Source: Chitinophagales bacterium (lineage in GTDB: Bacteria; Bacteroidota; Bacteroidia; Chitinophagales; LD1). From it: 64,000 nt of DNA. Shown here in pieces: positions 37,194 to 44,876 of the stretch (the first letter of the stretch is position 1; each line of letters begins with the position of its first letter). Made by a program: the position numbers and the translations under genes. The stretch is from the NCBI GenBank assembly GCA_026129525.1, contig JAHCHW010000012.1, positions 1-64,000 on the forward strand, in the 5' to 3' direction. The notes beneath the pieces were generated by a model. That model searched no databases, was not told the DNA's origin, and was given only the letters and a program-made list of their open reading frames with translations.

Positions 37194-37964
37194 ATGAAAA
37201 ATGGTATTGCAGTTTTAAGCGTAATCCCCATACGCAAAGAACCCACTCATGCAAGCGAACAAATTTCCCAGTTACTTTTTGGCGAAACCTATAGTATCAG
37301 TTCCACCCACGAAACATGGCTCAAAATTACTTGCAATAGCGATGGTTATGAGGGTTGGATTCACAACTCGCAGCATACAGCTTTAGCCGATAAAGATTTT
37401 ACAGCTATCGCAGAAAACAAAGCAGGCATTGCTTTAGAACTGGCTTTCAGCGCTTCATCAAGCAGTTATTCGGTGCCTGTAGTTTGCGGAAGTTCCTTGC
37501 CGGGGTTTGACGGAGTTAATTTTAAGATAGGAAAGGAAAAGTTTATTTATAACGGGCAGGCTGTTTTGCCCGAAGCGCAAAATAGTTCAGTGCTTGAACG
37601 GATTGCCTTGCGATATTTAAACGCCCCCTACCAATGGGGCGGGCGTTCTCCGTTTGGCATTGACTGCTCCGGCTTTTCGCAAATTGTGTTCAAGTTTTGC
37701 GGATATTCATTAAAGCGAGATGCCTACCAACAGGCAGAACAGGGCACACCCCTAAATTTTGTGGAAGAAACGCAACCGGGAGACCTCGCCTTTTTTGCCA
37801 ATGATGAAAACCGGATTACACATGTTGGTATTATTCTGAAAGATCACCGCATTATTCATGCTTCGGGCAAAGTGCGTATTGATAAGCTCGACCATTATGG
37901 TATTTACAATGCCGAAACAAAAAAATATTCGCACAGGCTAAAACTCATTAAACGCTACTTTTAA
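37194..37964 (+). CDS. NlpC/P60 cysteine peptidase with SH3-like domain
   Basis: The 256-residue product has an N-terminal bacterial SH3-like segment (about 1-75: AVLSVIPIRKEPTHASEQISQLLFGE... GYEGWIHNSQH) and a C-terminal NlpC/P60 domain. The catalytic cysteine is C158 in GIDCSGFSQ, with H210 in ITHVGI and H222 in IIHASG. This C40 family usually cleaves the peptide stems of peptidoglycan (gamma-D-Glu to diamino acid). There is no signal peptide, so it may act on cytoplasmic recycled muropeptides. Its stop overlaps the ATG of the sirtuin gene by one base, so the pair is translationally coupled. Confidence 0.9.
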   Translation: MKNGIAVLSVIPIRKEPTHASEQISQLLFGETYSISSTHETWLKITCNSDGYEGWIHNSQHTALADKDFTAIAENKAGIALELAFSASSSSYSVPVVCGSSLPGFDGVNFKIGKEKFIYNGQAVLPEAQNSSVLERIALRYLNAPYQWGGRSPFGIDCSGFSQIVFKFCGYSLKRDAYQQAEQGTPLNFVEETQPGDLAFFANDENRITHVGIILKDHRIIHASGKVRIDKLDHYGIYNAETKKYSHRLKLIKRYF

Positions 37965-38656
37965 TGAAAAAGAAAATTGCCGTTTTAACCGGTGCCGGTA
38001 TAAGTGCCGAAAGCGGAATAAAAACGTTCCGCGATGCTGACGGACTCTGGGAAAACCACCGTATCGAAGACGTGGCCACTCCCGAAGCCTGGGAACATAA
38101 CCCGGCTTTAGTATTGGAGTTTTACAACCAACGAAGACAGCAGCTACTCGCCTGCCAACCCAACCGCGCCCATTATGCTTTAGCCGAATTGGAAAGCAAA
38201 TACGATGTAACCATCATTACACAAAATGTTGACGACCTGCACGAACGGGGCGGTTCAACTAATATTATTCATTTACATGGCGAATTACTCAAAGCCCGCA
38301 GCACTAAATTTCCGCACCTTATTTACCCCTGTAACCACAATTTAAAACTGGGTGATACATGTGAGCAAGGTGCTCAGCTACGTCCGCACATAGTTTGGTT
38401 TGGCGAAGCGGTTCCCGAAATTGAAAAGGCTGCGCCTATTGTAGCAGGCTGCGATATACTGATTGTCATTGGCACATCGCTCGTTGTTTATCCGGCAGCA
38501 GGATTGGTTAACTACGCAAGCTACGAATCATTAAAATGGCTTATTGACCCTGCCGAAATCCGTCTTCCGCGAATTCCAAATCTCACCTTCATTAACCAAA
38601 AAGCAACGGTTGGCACCGATTGGCTGGCAAACAAGTTGCTGGCAGATGTGGAGTAA
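37964..38656 (+). CDS. cobB: NAD-dependent protein deacylase, class III (SIRT5-like) sirtuin
   Basis: The 230-residue enzyme has the NAD-binding GAGISAESGI (10-19), FRDADGLW, TQNVDDLHERGG and the catalytic histidine in HLHGEL. Y54 and R57 in EFYNQRR match the YxxR pair that lets SIRT5 and bacterial CobB accept acidic acyl groups, so desuccinylase/demalonylase activity is likely. The zinc-binding region is reduced: only the cysteines of YPCNHN and DTCEQG are seen. It begins on the last base of the NlpC/P60 stop codon. Confidence 0.9.
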   Translation: MKKKIAVLTGAGISAESGIKTFRDADGLWENHRIEDVATPEAWEHNPALVLEFYNQRRQQLLACQPNRAHYALAELESKYDVTIITQNVDDLHERGGSTNIIHLHGELLKARSTKFPHLIYPCNHNLKLGDTCEQGAQLRPHIVWFGEAVPEIEKAAPIVAGCDILIVIGTSLVVYPAAGLVNYASYESLKWLIDPAEIRLPRIPNLTFINQKATVGTDWLANKLLADVE

Positions 38657-38750
38657 ACTTAACAACCGACCGCTACCGCTAAACTGCGATTGTGCAAAAT
38701 GAATATATTCGCAGGCGCTAAAATTTTACAACACCTAAAACACAAAACCG

Positions 38751-40070
38751 ATGACTAAAAAATTTTTATTGCCCCTTCTGCTCATGTTCGCTGTTGGTCT
38801 AAATGCACAAATAGTTAACAACAGCTTCGAGAACTGGGTAACCGACACCATTTTCTTCCCCGGCATAAACACCGTGCCTCCCGATACTTTCGAATCTCCC
38901 AATCCGGCAGATTGGACTTCTTCGAACTCTCTCTCCGGAACCGATTCGTTAGGCGGGGTTTTCTTTGTTACTGAAACAAACGATGCTTACCACGGCAATT
39001 CCGCAGTAAATATTATTACCGATACCATAAATCTTCCTACAATTCCAAACTTCCCGCTGCTTAAACTCACTTTCCCTGGGTTTGTAGTTAACGGAAAATT
39101 CCCAATCAACACCGAAACCCTCCTTACCAGCGGAAGTGTTATTTCCCCGCTTTCCATTTTGGGTGCCGGCCAACCGTTTACACAAAAACTGCACAAAATT
39201 AAAGGCTACTACAAGTATGCACCGGTGTTTAACCCTAACACTAACAACAACGATACCTGCGTAGTATGGGCCACTTTAAGAAAAGGAACCCAACTAATTG
39301 GCGAAGCTATTTTCAAGAGCACTTCAGCTACCAGCGGCTATCAACCTTTCGAAGCAACCTTCAATTACTATTCGTGCGATAACCCCGATACTTTAGTAGT
39401 GTTTATGGCATCAAGCGTGCCGAATGTACAAGCCATTTTAGGCGGTGGCGCATCGGGCTTGGTAAGAGGTAGTGTGCTTAAAGTGGATAGTGTGTATTAC
39501 GAAACACTGCCCGGCAACTACAACTTTCCGGCTATTGCAGTTAACGATGTTGACACAACATTCAAAAACACACCCAAAAATATTCTTGTAAAACTAAACG
39601 ATGAAGATTGCGATGACCCTGTTTCGGGCTTAACCATCAACGTAATTTCTCAGCCGGTTAACGGAACTGCAACCGCTTCAGGCACTTCACACATTGTTTA
39701 TACGCCATCTACCGGCTTTTTCGGTATTGATACGTTCAGCTATACACTTACAGGCGGTGGCACTACATCGGCACCAGCCAATGTAAAAATACTGGTATTA
39801 AACTCCTCCGGTATAAATAATACAAGCGAAATACCCGTAGTAGTGTTTCCTGTTCCTGCAAACAATGAAATTACCGTTCAGTTAAACTACAACGGTAAAG
39901 CTGTTGCCCAAATTTACGATGCTGTTGGGCGTTTGGTAAAAACAGAATCCATCTACAATAACTCTACCGTTATCGGCTTACACGATGTGGCAAACGGAAC
40001 ATACAATCTGCAAATTGTTTCAGAAGCAGGTGTGGCTATCGCCAGAACAAAATTTACGGTAGCAAAATAA
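38751..40070 (+). CDS. Secreted T9SS cargo protein with carbohydrate-binding-like and Ig-like domains
   Basis: A 439-residue protein with a signal peptide (MTKKFLLPLLLMFAVGLNA), then a jelly-roll-like module (about 25-260: NNSFENWVTDT... YHGNSAVNI... IKGYYKYAPV... VVWATLRKGTQLIG). That module resembles glycan-binding modules of Bacteroidota surface proteins. Residues about 265-350 form a cadherin/Ig-like repeat (AVNDVDTTFKNTPKNILVKLNDEDCDD... GFFGIDTFSYTLTGG). The C-terminus is a type A T9SS sorting domain (VVFPVPANNEITVQL... VANGTYNLQIVSEAG... KFTVAK). The exact ligand is unknown. A terminator follows. Confidence 0.82.
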   Translation: MTKKFLLPLLLMFAVGLNAQIVNNSFENWVTDTIFFPGINTVPPDTFESPNPADWTSSNSLSGTDSLGGVFFVTETNDAYHGNSAVNIITDTINLPTIPNFPLLKLTFPGFVVNGKFPINTETLLTSGSVISPLSILGAGQPFTQKLHKIKGYYKYAPVFNPNTNNNDTCVVWATLRKGTQLIGEAIFKSTSATSGYQPFEATFNYYSCDNPDTLVVFMASSVPNVQAILGGGASGLVRGSVLKVDSVYYETLPGNYNFPAIAVNDVDTTFKNTPKNILVKLNDEDCDDPVSGLTINVISQPVNGTATASGTSHIVYTPSTGFFGIDTFSYTLTGGGTTSAPANVKILVLNSSGINNTSEIPVVVFPVPANNEITVQLNYNGKAVAQIYDAVGRLVKTESIYNNSTVIGLHDVANGTYNLQIVSEAGVAIARTKFTVAK

Positions 40071-40093
40071 TTTTTGCTTCATTTCAACCTTTT

Positions 40094-40125
40094 AAAAGGC
40101 TGCCTTTAACCCGGGCAGCCTTTTT
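40094..40125 (+). terminator. Intrinsic terminator
   Basis: AAAAGGCTGCC (40094-40104) pairs with GGCAGCC plus T residues (40114-40124), followed by a T run, 24 bases after the preceding T9SS cargo gene. Confidence 0.85.
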
Positions 40126-40214
40126 ATTCCTGCCAATTGTACGCCCATACCTGTCATTTGATAAATAAACCGGTATAAGCGGTAAGTGGCCTAAAATCTC
40201 GTATAACATGTTCC

Positions 40215-40222
40215 TACGTTTG
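40215..40222 (+). promoter_or_regulatory. Candidate -7 box before the beta-helix lipoprotein gene
   Basis: TACGTTTG matches TAnnTTTG and lies 19 bases before the ATG. No TTTG is found 19 bases farther upstream, so the promoter is only half supported. The bases that follow (TGCCAT) lack the CCGTCC seen at translation-gene promoters. Confidence 0.4.
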
Positions 40223-40241
40223 TGCCATAAAAGGGCTACAA

Positions 40242-41468
40242 ATGAAAACCACCAAAACAATCAGTCGAATCCTCCCTTTTACTGTTCTGTTTGCACTTGC
40301 TGCCGGTTGCAACAAGCAAGCCGATAATCTGGACAACACCATTTTCAGAGGCTACAATACTTCCAATGCACAGGTACTAACGCTTTCTGAAATCAATACC
40401 GCTACCACGCTTACTAACCATGCTGCAAGTGTAGATTACATCATCACCCATTATTTAGAAGTAAATGCACCACTGGTTATAGAGGAAGGCACAACTATTA
40501 TGTTTCGCGAGGGTGCAGGCATAGCTGTTAAACCTTCAGGAACACTTACTGCAACAGGCACCCCATCGGCACCAATTGTTTTTACTTCCGAAACAGAAAA
40601 AAGAGGCACTTGGAAAGGTATTACGTTTCTGAGCACGGCACCACAAAACGAACTTGCTTACTGCAAAATTGAATTAGGCGGAGGCGCCTCTCCTTATGGC
40701 AGCGCCAATGTAATTATTGGCAACGAAGGCTACCATGCTGCTGCCAAAATTATCAACTGCGAAATCACCACAAGCTTAAACATCGGAGTAATAATAGCTG
40801 CCGGCTCGGAGTTTAGAGAGTTTAAAGAAAACAAATTGCTTACCAATTCATCTTTTGGGGTTACTACAGATCTTGCCAATGCACCACTTATTACACCCAC
40901 CAATGTTTTCTCCAACAACGGAAAAGAGTTTATACAAATAAAAGGATACGGCTGCAACAAGCCTGTAAGCGCACAGGTTAAACTGGCACCCTTACCAACA
41001 CCTTACTTAATAAGCGGTGATATCTACATGTGCAACCTGCTCAGCATTTCGGAGGGAGTAAAACTATACATGGATAAAAATGCCGCTTTAATTATTGATG
41101 GTACAAGCGGAAGCGGAACGCTCAATGCCGTTGGCACCCAAGCCCAACCCATTGTTATTGCGCCTCTTTACCAGGGCAAAGGTGTATGGGGTAATATCCG
41201 TTTTCTCTCTTCAAATTCTGTAAACAACCGCATAGAATATTGCCGTATAAGCGGTGGTGGCGATGAAGGTATTTGCCAAGGGGCAAATGCCATGCTTACC
41301 ATTAGTGCAGGAAACGAAGGCAGTAAGGTTATTATTCGCAACAACATTATCTACAACAGCAGCAGCTATGGTATAGCGGTTGAGCATGTCAACTGCGAAG
41401 TAAATGACGACCTCCTCTCAGGCAATGTATTCGAGAGTAACGATGCTGGCAATGTGTTGTTCCAGTAA
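40242..41468 (+). CDS. Lipoprotein with right-handed beta-helix
   Basis: The 408-residue product has a lipoprotein signal with lipobox LAAGC at about residue 23, so it is probably anchored to the outer membrane. The body shows two rounds of the same pattern: VIEEGTTIMFREGAGIAVKPSGTLTATGTPSAPIVFTS... GTWKGITFLS... and EGVKLYMDKNAALIIDGTSGSGTLNAVGTQAQPIVIAP... GVWGNIRFLS. Each is followed by N/I-rich rungs typical of a parallel beta-helix. No catalytic residues can be assigned, so it may bind or be structural. It lacks a T9SS domain, unlike its neighbours. Confidence 0.75.
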   Translation: MKTTKTISRILPFTVLFALAAGCNKQADNLDNTIFRGYNTSNAQVLTLSEINTATTLTNHAASVDYIITHYLEVNAPLVIEEGTTIMFREGAGIAVKPSGTLTATGTPSAPIVFTSETEKRGTWKGITFLSTAPQNELAYCKIELGGGASPYGSANVIIGNEGYHAAAKIINCEITTSLNIGVIIAAGSEFREFKENKLLTNSSFGVTTDLANAPLITPTNVFSNNGKEFIQIKGYGCNKPVSAQVKLAPLPTPYLISGDIYMCNLLSISEGVKLYMDKNAALIIDGTSGSGTLNAVGTQAQPIVIAPLYQGKGVWGNIRFLSSNSVNNRIEYCRISGGGDEGICQGANAMLTISAGNEGSKVIIRNNIIYNSSSYGIAVEHVNCEVNDDLLSGNVFESNDAGNVLFQ

Positions 41469-41479
41469 AAAGACACTGT

Positions 41480-41563
41480 ATGCTTTACACACTAACCATA
41501 ACAGCATTATTGCTTGTAGGTTTTATGGCAGTAATTGTTGCTGTAAAAACAGGCAGAAAGTAA
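41480..41563 (+). CDS. Possible 27-residue membrane peptide
   Basis: An ATG at 41480, 11 bases after the lipoprotein stop, opens a 27-codon frame encoding a single hydrophobic helix with a basic end (MLYTLTITALLLV... AVKTGRK). The composition is that of a small single-pass membrane protein, with the basic tail expected in the cytoplasm. I do not recognise a family. Chance is possible for so short a frame. Confidence 0.35.
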   Translation: MLYTLTITALLLVGFMAVIVAVKTGRK

Positions 41564-41609
41564 GTTTAAATGCCCAAAACGGCTGTCAAATAATTTAACC
41601 GTCCGTTAT

Positions 41610-41640
41610 TAGGACTTTACAAGCGCCCTCCTACTTTTGC
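41610..41640 (+). promoter_or_regulatory. Candidate promoter of the lamin-tail T9SS gene
   Basis: TACTTTTG (41633-41640) fits the -7 consensus. Nineteen bases upstream TTAG (41610-41613) matches three of four -33 bases. The following bases CGGTTT differ from the CCGTCC of translation-gene promoters. Confidence 0.45.
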
Positions 41641-41661
41641 GGTTTCAAAATTATATACATC

Positions 41662-43443
41662 ATGACAAAGTGGTTATCCGCCATCGTTCTCCTCTTTTGC
41701 TCAAACAGCATTTTTGCACAATGCACCGATTTGTTTTTCTCAGAGTATGTAGAGGGAAGCTCCAACAATAAAGCATTGGAAATTTACAATCCTACTTCGG
41801 TAGCCATTAACCTTTCCGGCTATAAAATTCAGCTATACACGAATGGTTCACCCACACCGGGCAGCACGTTCAATCTTTCGGGCAGCATAGCCGCAGGTGA
41901 CGTTTATGTAATCGTTAACTCTGCTGCAAACGATTCCATCAAAGCAGTCCGCGATACTATAAACAATGGTGTGTGTAATTTCAATGGCGATGATGCCGTT
42001 GTGCTTTTAAAGGGAACCGACACGCTCGATATTATTGGCGTGGTTGGAAACGACCCGGGCAATTCATGGACGGTAGGCACCGGCTCTACACTCGACCACA
42101 CTTTAGTTAGAGCCGATACAGTGCGAAGTGGAACTAAAAATTGGGCATTAAGTGCCACACAATGGGTAGTTTTTCCTAAAGACACCATTCGCCTTGGCAC
42201 ACATACCATGTCGCCCTGTAATCCTATAACCGACACCCTCGTTCAGTTTTCAGTTACTGCTGCTCAGGTTAGCGAAAGTGCCGGCACTTACGATGTTGGT
42301 ATAAAATTAAATGCGGCCAGTTTATCATCTACCTTCACAGTTGATGTAGAATTGATTGGCGGAACTGGTGATGCAAGCGATATTGACAACTACACCACCC
42401 AAACCGTTACTTTTATCCCTAACACAAGTTCGCAGAACATAACACTCACCATTACCGATGATTTGCTCCCCGAACCAATGGAAACGCTCATCTTTAGGCT
42501 CACTAATCCTACAGGGGGAATTTTAATTGGTGCCGATTCCATTTTTACATTGAGCATTGGTGCCAGCGACCAGCCCGTTCAAACCTATGCTATTTCTCAA
42601 ATTACAAGTTTAGATGCCAACTTTTCCCCCGATTCGCTTGGGGTTAAAGTGCGCGTAAGCGGTACTGTTATAGGTATTGATTACCGTAACAACGGAATTG
42701 AATTTTTCATACATGATGCTACCGATGGTATTTTAATTTTCTCTCCCACCAAAACTTTTGGTTACTCCGTTGCCGAAGGTGACTCAGTTTGGGTAGAAGG
42801 CGAAGTGGGCTTTTTTAATGGTATGACCGAAATTCAGTTTCTTGACACCGTTTACAAAATTGGAACAGGTGTTGTTCCCTTCCCTATTGTTGTGCAGGAT
42901 TTAGACGAAACCACCGAAGCCGAGTTGGTGCGGCTAAACAACGTGCAGTTGGTTACACCGGCACAGTGGACTACCGGCACCGGAGCAAGCGGTTTCAGTT
43001 GCGATATCACCGATGGACAAAACACTTGGAAACTGCGTATTGACGAAATGTGTGCCTTGTATAATCAACCCGCACCATCCGGAAAGTTCGATGTAATTGG
43101 CATTGGCAGCCAAAACGATAACTCGGCACCCTACAATTCCGGCTACCAGTTATTACCGCGCTTTGCCAGCGATATTATCATGCATTCGGGCATAAACGAA
43201 ACAACTGTTGGCAACTTAAAAGTATTCCCAAACCCCAACAACGGGCAGTTTGTTATTGAAAGCAAAACACCAATTGTAAATGGAACTCTTGCAATTACTG
43301 ATGTTACAGGAAAATTACTTTACTCAAATGTAGTTTCGGGGCAAACAATTATGGTACAAACCCATAACCTAACTCCCGGCACATACATTGTTCAGGTGCG
43401 CTCAAATAATGGGGCGTTGGTTGGAAAACTGAATGTGCAATAG
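41662..43443 (+). CDS. Secreted T9SS cargo: lamin-tail, Calx-beta and OB-like domains
   Basis: The 593-residue protein has a signal peptide ending IFAQ. Residues about 22-150 form a lamin-tail domain (LFFSEYVEGSSNNKALEIYNPT... LSGYKIQLY... GDDAVVLLKG... DIIGVVG). Residues about 195-305 form a Calx-beta repeat (VSESAGTYDVGIKLN... LLPEPMETLIFRLTNPTGG). Residues about 320-505 look like an OB-fold module as in extracellular nucleases (VRVSGTVIGI... FFIHDATDGILIF... VWVEGEVGFFNGMTEIQF). A type A T9SS domain ends the protein. No nuclease catalytic motif is visible, so the role may be adhesion or nucleic-acid binding. A 42-bp minisatellite begins right after its stop. Confidence 0.82.
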   Translation: MTKWLSAIVLLFCSNSIFAQCTDLFFSEYVEGSSNNKALEIYNPTSVAINLSGYKIQLYTNGSPTPGSTFNLSGSIAAGDVYVIVNSAANDSIKAVRDTINNGVCNFNGDDAVVLLKGTDTLDIIGVVGNDPGNSWTVGTGSTLDHTLVRADTVRSGTKNWALSATQWVVFPKDTIRLGTHTMSPCNPITDTLVQFSVTAAQVSESAGTYDVGIKLNAASLSSTFTVDVELIGGTGDASDIDNYTTQTVTFIPNTSSQNITLTITDDLLPEPMETLIFRLTNPTGGILIGADSIFTLSIGASDQPVQTYAISQITSLDANFSPDSLGVKVRVSGTVIGIDYRNNGIEFFIHDATDGILIFSPTKTFGYSVAEGDSVWVEGEVGFFNGMTEIQFLDTVYKIGTGVVPFPIVVQDLDETTEAELVRLNNVQLVTPAQWTTGTGASGFSCDITDGQNTWKLRIDEMCALYNQPAPSGKFDVIGIGSQNDNSAPYNSGYQLLPRFASDIIMHSGINETTVGNLKVFPNPNNGQFVIESKTPIVNGTLAITDVTGKLLYSNVVSGQTIMVQTHNLTPGTYIVQVRSNNGALVGKLNVQ

Positions 43444-43478
43444 TGCAAGCACTCCCCTGTTTACACCTTGCTTTAACC

Positions 43479-43856
43479 TGTTCGCGCCCTCCCATATTCA
43501 ACTCGCGCCTTCCTTTTTTAGGTTCGCGCCAACGCCTTTTTAACTTTCGCCAGTCCAAATCCCGTTCGCGCCAACGCTTTTTTAACTTTCGTCAACCCAA
43601 ATCCGGTTTGCGCCAATACTTTTTTAACTTTCGCCAGTCCAAATCCGGTTCGCGCCAATACCTTTTCAACTTTCGTCAGCCCAAATCCGGTTCGCGCCAA
43701 TACTTTTTCAACTTTCGCCAATACAAATCCGGTTCGCGCCAATACTTTTTCAACTTTCGCCAATACAAATCCGGTTCGCGCCAATACCTTTTTTGTGTTC
43801 GTTAAGCCCAATTCCGTCAGCGCCAGTGCTTTTTAGCTTCGGGTACTGTCTAATTA
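43479..43856. repeat. 42-bp minisatellite, about nine tandem units
   Basis: Units begin at 43479, 43521, 43563, 43605, 43647, 43689, 43731, 43773 and 43815, each exactly 42 bases. Those at 43689 and 43731 are identical, and divergence grows towards both ends. Each unit is built of two 21-base halves: on the minus strand one starts TTGGCGCGAACCGG and the other TTGGCGAAAGTTG. The array fills most of the 564-base gap 43444-44007 between two T9SS cargo genes. Because 42 is a multiple of three, frames on both strands stay open through the array, but none has a credible start or product. Confidence 0.9.
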
Positions 43857-43889
43857 TCTGTGTAAGTGATTAACCAAACATTCGCCAAC

Positions 43890-43935
43890 CTCAATCCGGT
43901 TCGCGCCTAATCGCTTTAAGTTTGCGCCAACACCT
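43890..43935. repeat. Detached partial copies of the 42-bp unit
   Basis: About 35 bases beyond the main array, TTCGCCAAC, AATCCGGTTCGCGCC and a further TTTGCGCCAACACC recur in the same order as in the 42-bp units. They look like a decayed edge of the minisatellite. The rest of the gap to 44007 shows nothing else. Confidence 0.65.
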
Positions 43936-44007
43936 TGTCCAACGCAACAACTATTGCGTCCTGCAAAAAATCAATTTGAATGTTATCCGGAAAAACTTTC
44001 GAAGTTT

Positions 44008-44730
44008 CTACTTCACCTTATTCAACCTTGACGAAGCCACCACCTGCCCTCTTTCATCCGATACCTTAAGCACATAGGTTCCCTCGGCAAGCGATTCAAC
44101 CGAAATTTCAATTTGCTCTGCCGAAGCATTTTTTACTTTCGACTTAACCAGCTTTCCTTCCAAATCATACACTTCAAACGAAAGGTTGCCTTCGTCTTCC
44201 AAACCGCTTACTATAAAAGAGCCTTTTACGGGGTTGGGATGTAGGGTAATAGATTTAACAGAAGAGCTGCCTACCGAACTTACACAAGTAGTTGTAAGGG
44301 TAGCTTTAAAATGGAGCAACTTTGCCGTAGCAGCACTATCTCCGGTTATGTAAACCAATATATCCGATGTGCCGGTGCCGTTAATGCAATGTGGCGAAAA
44401 CTGGAACTTAAAGTCCATAGTATCACCCGCACCTACACTTTTCGACTCATACGGCCCTGCGTTCAGCAACAAATCATAGCAATTGTTGTTATCGCACAGT
44501 TTCACTTCCCAATTGGGCGATGGGGTAGTATAGCCCTTCATCATCCAAGTAAATGTTTGCGATTGGTTGGTAGTATTTACCACTTCCAAATGCACATCAA
44601 ACGGGTCAAACTCATCGGTTACTACCCCCGAAACAACAGAGGTATCGCCAGGTATGGTAATAATGGTTTGTGCTTGTAACGAAAGAACCGTGAAAGAGAA
44701 AACAGATAACACAGTGTAGATTTTTTTCAT
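44008..44730 (-). CDS. Small T9SS-sorted secreted protein
   Basis: The 240-residue product has a signal peptide (about 1-20, ending LSLQAQ) and one beta-rich domain of about 130 residues (EVVNTTNQSQTFTWMMKGYTTPSPNWEVKLCDNNNCYDLLLNAGPYESKSVGAGD...). That domain resembles an Ig-like domain with a short disulfide loop. The type A T9SS sorting domain follows (ITLHPNPVKGSFIVSG... AEGTYVLKVSDERG...). The function is unknown. It is transcribed away from the divergent Omp28-like gene, 146 bases apart. Confidence 0.8.
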   Translation of the reverse strand: MKKIYTVLSVFSFTVLSLQAQTIITIPGDTSVVSGVVTDEFDPFDVHLEVVNTTNQSQTFTWMMKGYTTPSPNWEVKLCDNNNCYDLLLNAGPYESKSVGAGDTMDFKFQFSPHCINGTGTSDILVYITGDSAATAKLLHFKATLTTTCVSSVGSSSVKSITLHPNPVKGSFIVSGLEDEGNLSFEVYDLEGKLVKSKVKNASAEQIEISVESLAEGTYVLKVSDERGQVVASSRLNKVK

Positions 44731-44876
44731 TGTTGCTTGTTTACTTGAGTTAAGCTAAAGTAAATTATAGCCGTATTATTAACAATCGTGGCAAACATTT
44801 AAATTCACACTTTGTTAACGACCGACTTATTTTATAGCTTCGTAGTAACATTTTCTCCTTACTTAATCTCATTTCA

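Noticed and set aside
43443..43811. Open frames on both strands through the minisatellite, encoding 14-residue repeats (FRQYKSGSRQYFFN on plus, KVLARTGFGLAKVK on minus)
   Set aside because: Unit length divisible by three keeps every frame without a stop open. The plus frame would need a GTG overlapping the upstream stop, the minus frame a TTG, and neither has a recognisable product or leader. Treated as non-coding repeat.
43479..43856. CRISPR array
   Set aside because: Units are contiguous tandem copies without unique spacers, and no cas gene is in the window.
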